From JBMYZL01 sp049610385 (GTDB lineage: Bacteria; Bacteroidota; Bacteroidia; Flavobacteriales_D; Sanyastnellaceae), in contig JBMYZL010000003.1 of assembly GCA_049610385.1 (NCBI GenBank), positions 62,001 through 126,000 of the forward strand: a stretch of DNA of 64,000 nt. The letters are read 5' to 3'. Shown piece after piece: positions 60,961-64,000 of the stretch (position 1 is its first letter; the number at the start of each line of letters is the position of its first letter). The notes beneath the pieces were generated by a model. The model was not told where the DNA came from and did no database searches. It worked only from the letters and a program-made list of their open reading frames with translations. A program made the translations under genes and the position numbers.

Positions 60961-61146
60961 TCAAATGAAAATGATGTCCAAAGCACACGAAACTAGCGCA
61001 ACGCAAGGCCATTTTATCGATTCGGATTCACCATCAACATCCACGACGAAATTGACATCCGTGGCATCTTCGAGCCATTCCAGCTCATCCTCATTCACAC
61101 AGAACAGGCATGGATGGTGTTCAATCCGCTCACGACAAAATGGCAT
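60961..61146 (-). CDS. Possible small hypothetical protein
   Basis: A 61-codon frame from the ATG at 61146 (open further to a TTG at 61215). It contains HHPCLFCVNEDELEWLEDATDV, an acidic stretch with a CxxC, and a hydrophobic end. The residue use looks more protein-like than the complementary plus-strand frame, which is a Ser/Thr-rich shadow. I recognise no family. The surrounding 60884-61306 holds nothing else I can support apart from promoter space for the two flanking genes. Confidence 0.25.
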   Translation of the reverse strand: MPFCRERIEHHPCLFCVNEDELEWLEDATDVNFVVDVDGESESIKWPCVALVSCALDIIFI

Positions 61147-61306
61147 GAATGCGTTTGTATCTGATGTCAAAACGAGACGTCCATAACTCGAACTTGGGCT
61201 TCTCCTCTGATGCAAATCCCCACATCTATCGGGTCCTCACCGCGGCTTGCATAGGAAAAATTTTGGCTTAACTTGAACCATCGTACACGCCAAACCCACT
61301 CTCGTG

Positions 61307-64000
61307 ATGCCTTTCCTCTCTTCTTTGCCCCGCCTTGTTGGCGCAACATGTGCTTGCTTTCTGTTCTCCATTTCTTGGGGCCAAAACGCCCTCCCCATCG
61401 GATGGACAAACATCGCTTCGGATGAATGGCCCCAGACATCCCGGTCCATCAACACGAAGCAAGCTGAGGTGTTCCGATTGGATGAGATCTGGATGAAGAA
61501 CACCCTGGACAATGCCAGAACCGTTGCCGAATCCAGCCTCCTTACTTTGCCCTTGGATGACCGCAAAACGCTCACATTTCAAGTCGAAGAGCACCAAACA
61601 TTCGAGGCTGAACTGCAAGCCCAATTCCCAAACATCCGCACATACATCGGTCGGGCCCACGACGGTTCTGGAGCCGTGGCTTATTTGGATTTCACTGAAC
61701 AGGGGTTTCATGCGATGATTTTGCGCCCTGGTCAAACCACTGTTTTCATCGATCCTTGGAACCACCGAGAGCGAACAGGGGTTTATTTGGTCTACAATCG
61801 AAACCAATTTGTCTCCGCAAAAACCTTACAATGCGCGGTGCACAGTGCTGAGGATCCCGTCAACCTCCGACCAGGTCGAACCGCAATTCCGCTTCATCAA
61901 AATCCAAAATCCATTGTTGAACCAGATTTCCAGCACGGCTTGTCTCCCATGCCGGGTGAACAACTGAGAACCTATCGACTCGCTTTGGCATGCACGGGAG
62001 AATACACCACTTTCCACGGTGGGACTGTGGCGGGGGCATTGAGTGCGATGGCCACCACCATGAACCGGGTGAATGGCGTTTATGAGCGCGATGTGGCCAT
62101 CCACATGAACATCATCGGCAACAACAATTTGATCATCTATACCAACGGTGCCACAGACCCTTACACCAACAGCAGTGGCTCCACCATGCTCAATGAGAAT
62201 CAGATCAATTGCGATGCAGTCATCGGTTCAGCCAATTATGACATCGGGCACGTGTTTTCCACAGGTGGTGGGGGCATCGCCCAACTCCAAAGTCCCTGTG
62301 GCAGTGGAAAAGCCCGGGGGGTGACTGGGCAAGGAGCGCCTGTTGGGGACCCCTTTGATATCGATTATGTCTCTCATGAGATCGGTCACCAATTTGGCGG
62401 AAATCACACCCAAAACAACCCCTGCAACCGGGCGTCATCCGCTGCATATGAGCCCGGAAGCGCGAGCACAATCATGGGTTATGCGGGCATCTGTTCTCCC
62501 AATCTTCAGAGCAATTCCGATGACCATTTCCACAACCATTCCATCAATGAGATGATCAACTTTTCCGTGAATGGAAATGGAAACACATGTGCCGTCATTA
62601 CAGCCACAGGAAACACCGCACCCACCGTTGAAGCCGGATCGAACGGCCTCACCATTCCTGCGAATACCCCCTTCGAATTGACCGCAACAGGCTTCGATGC
62701 CGATGGGGATGCATTGACCTACAATTGGGAAGAATATGACTTGGGGCCTGCCACAGCTTCTGGTGACAACAACCTGACCAATCCAAGCGGGACCCAACCC
62801 ATTTTCCGCTCATGGCCCTCAACAGAAAGCCCCACGCGGGTGTTCCCCCGAATTTCAGACTTGGTAATGGGCACAAGCACCATCGGGGAATTGTTGCCTA
62901 CATACAGCCGTGCCATGAATTTCAAGTGCACTGTGAAAGACAATGTCGCAGGTGGGGGGGGATTGGGACAAGACTTGTTGTCCTTTAGCGTGGATGGAAA
63001 TTCTGGACCTTTTGTAGTCACCGCTCCCAATGGAAGCAGCACCATCGCACCTGGCATTCCCCAGGTGGTGAGCTGGTCTGTTGCAGGAACAAATCAGCCT
63101 CCCGTTTCTTGCACCGCAGTGGACATCTGGCTGTCAACGGATGGCGGTTACACCTTTGATACCATACTCGCAACAGGAACGGACAATGACGGTTCCGAGG
63201 CTGTGATCTTTCCCAGCATTGCAACTTCAAATGCCCGCGTGAAAATCAAGGCCTCAGGTAACCATTTCTTTGACATCAGTGACCAAAATTTCTCCATCGA
63301 TCCGTCGCTCAATCCGGTGGATGACGACCTGGGTCTGTCCGGCATTTCCGGGGTGCCAACTGGTGGATGTGGTGCTGAATTTACCCCGCATGCGACAGTC
63401 ACCAACTTTGGCGTCAACACCCAAACAGAATTTGAAGTCCGTTTCATTGCCAATGTCAATGGCGGGGATTCAGACACCGTCCATGTGGCATGGACCGGTG
63501 AACTCGGAATTGGTGAAAGCGTCGATGTGGACGCCTGTGAGGCCACTTGTTTTGACTTGCCTGAGGGAGCCTCGGGCACCTTGCACGTCATGCTGTTTCC
63601 CCCTGTAGAGGATGAAAATCCGAACAACCACAGTCTCAGTCAAGCCTTCGAATTGGGTGCAGGCCAACCCGCTTTGCTGACGCTGACCACAGATTGTTGG
63701 GGCGGTGAAGTGGGTTGGACATTGAGTGAAGAATCTGGAGCCGTTATCGAATCGGTCTCAGCAGGTTCACTGGCGAGCAGCACAACCCACACCACGGAGT
63801 TTTGCCTCACAGACGGATGTTATCTTTTCGAGATCACCGACTCCTACGGAGATGGCATGTCAGGAAGCTCTTATTCAGAATGTGGTGTTGATGGCGATTA
63901 TGAAATGACCGATGGCAATGGAGAAATTCTCTTCGCCATGGGGCCCGCCAATTACGGCGATGGCACCGACCATTCATTTTGTTTGGAATCAGGCATCGAT
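61307..64000 (+). CDS. Secreted M12B-like (reprolysin-type) zinc metalloprotease, 3' end outside window
   Basis: The frame is open from the ATG at 61307 to the right edge, 898 codons, so the C-terminus is missing. A signal peptide (to about residue 29, FSISWGQ) precedes a propeptide-like region to about 200. The protease domain starts near EQLRTYRLALACTGEYTTFHGG and contains the zinc site HEIGHQFGGNH (residues 357-367), followed by the Met-turn candidate STIMGYAGIC. After it come beta-sandwich domains: an Ig/CARDB-like domain (HATVTNFGVNTQTEFEVRF) and a module with EITDSYGDGMSG and Cys-rich turns. This is a common layout of T9SS-exported metalloproteases in Bacteroidota, so a sorting domain is expected beyond the edge. 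Confidence 0.9.
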   Translation, partial: MPFLSSLPRLVGATCACFLFSISWGQNALPIGWTNIASDEWPQTSRSINTKQAEVFRLDEIWMKNTLDNARTVAESSLLTLPLDDRKTLTFQVEEHQTFEAELQAQFPNIRTYIGRAHDGSGAVAYLDFTEQGFHAMILRPGQTTVFIDPWNHRERTGVYLVYNRNQFVSAKTLQCAVHSAEDPVNLRPGRTAIPLHQNPKSIVEPDFQHGLSPMPGEQLRTYRLALACTGEYTTFHGGTVAGALSAMATTMNRVNGVYERDVAIHMNIIGNNNLIIYTNGATDPYTNSSGSTMLNENQINCDAVIGSANYDIGHVFSTGGGGIAQLQSPCGSGKARGVTGQGAPVGDPFDIDYVSHEIGHQFGGNHTQNNPCNRASSAAYEPGSASTIMGYAGICSPNLQSNSDDHFHNHSINEMINFSVNGNGNTCAVITATGNTAPTVEAGSNGLTIPANTPFELTATGFDADGDALTYNWEEYDLGPATASGDNNLTNPSGTQPIFRSWPSTESPTRVFPRISDLVMGTSTIGELLPTYSRAMNFKCTVKDNVAGGGGLGQDLLSFSVDGNSGPFVVTAPNGSSTIAPGIPQVVSWSVAGTNQPPVSCTAVDIWLSTDGGYTFDTILATGTDNDGSEAVIFPSIATSNARVKIKASGNHFFDISDQNFSIDPSLNPVDDDLGLSGISGVPTGGCGAEFTPHATVTNFGVNTQTEFEVRFIANVNGGDSDTVHVAWTGELGIGESVDVDACEATCFDLPEGASGTLHVMLFPPVEDENPNNHSLSQAFELGAGQPALLTLTTDCWGGEVGWTLSEESGAVIESVSAGSLASSTTHTTEFCLTDGCYLFEITDSYGDGMSGSSYSECGVDGDYEMTDGNGEILFAMGPANYGDGTDHSFCLESGID

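Overview
The window comes from a Bacteroidota chromosome, most likely a free-living aquatic member of the Flavobacteriales with unusually balanced base composition for that group (by eye about half G+C). The evidence is a complete alternative complex III operon joined to cytochrome oxidase, type IX secretion (T9SS) components and cargo (a PorZ-like protein and several proteins with a C-terminal sorting domain), DUF6089 and DUF2723 proteins, and repeated matches to the Bacteroidota promoter box TAnnTTTG upstream of genes. Apart from one decayed gene remnant I see no mobile elements, phage genes, CRISPR arrays or rRNA genes. The DNA reads as core chromosome with some accessory islands.

Layout. 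1-4 kb: a DUF3299-like secreted protein, tRNA hydroxylase trhO, a small conserved protein, queG and ruvB. 4-16 kb: one minus-strand respiratory operon actABCDEF followed by cytochrome oxidase subunits II and I, which passes electrons from quinol through c-hemes to oxygen. 16-21.4 kb: a SPOR protein, then rimP-nusA-infB read on the minus strand behind a promoter and a possible attenuator. 21.5-27 kb (plus): an AlbA-domain protein, a PorZ homologue, and a methionine-type aminotransferase coupled to an omega-amidase. 27-35 kb (minus): a DUF6089 outer membrane protein, glutaryl-CoA dehydrogenase, rnhA, marC, purN and a DUF2723 membrane protein. 35-39.3 kb (minus): a T9SS sorting-domain remnant, 3-hydroxyanthranilate dioxygenase, and a tightly packed GH3 / uridine kinase / ArsC-like / EamA unit.

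39.4-43.5 kb (plus) is the most unusual part. A four-gene unit encodes (1) a single polypeptide with an FNR-type flavin/NAD(P)H reductase, a plant-type [2Fe-2S] domain, one membrane span and five CxxCH haem sites; (2) an outer membrane beta-barrel; (3) a membrane-anchored Tll0287-like c-haem protein; and (4) a small five-helix membrane protein with two His-x13-His pairs, as in di-haem b cytochromes. Together they look like a complete route for electrons from cytoplasmic NAD(P)H to the periplasm or outer membrane. I do not recognise it as a described system.

43.5-64 kb: two paralogous T9SS cargo proteins, gcvP, a UbiA-like membrane protein, feoB and feoA facing each other, a CxCC beta-propeller protein, a GH81 beta-1,3-glucanase, tRNA-Val(GAC), DoxX and Amt, and a large secreted zinc metalloprotease that runs off the right edge. 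GH81, the protease and the T9SS genes fit a polymer-degrading heterotroph. All boundaries, families and regulatory calls were made by reading the sequence. No database search was run.
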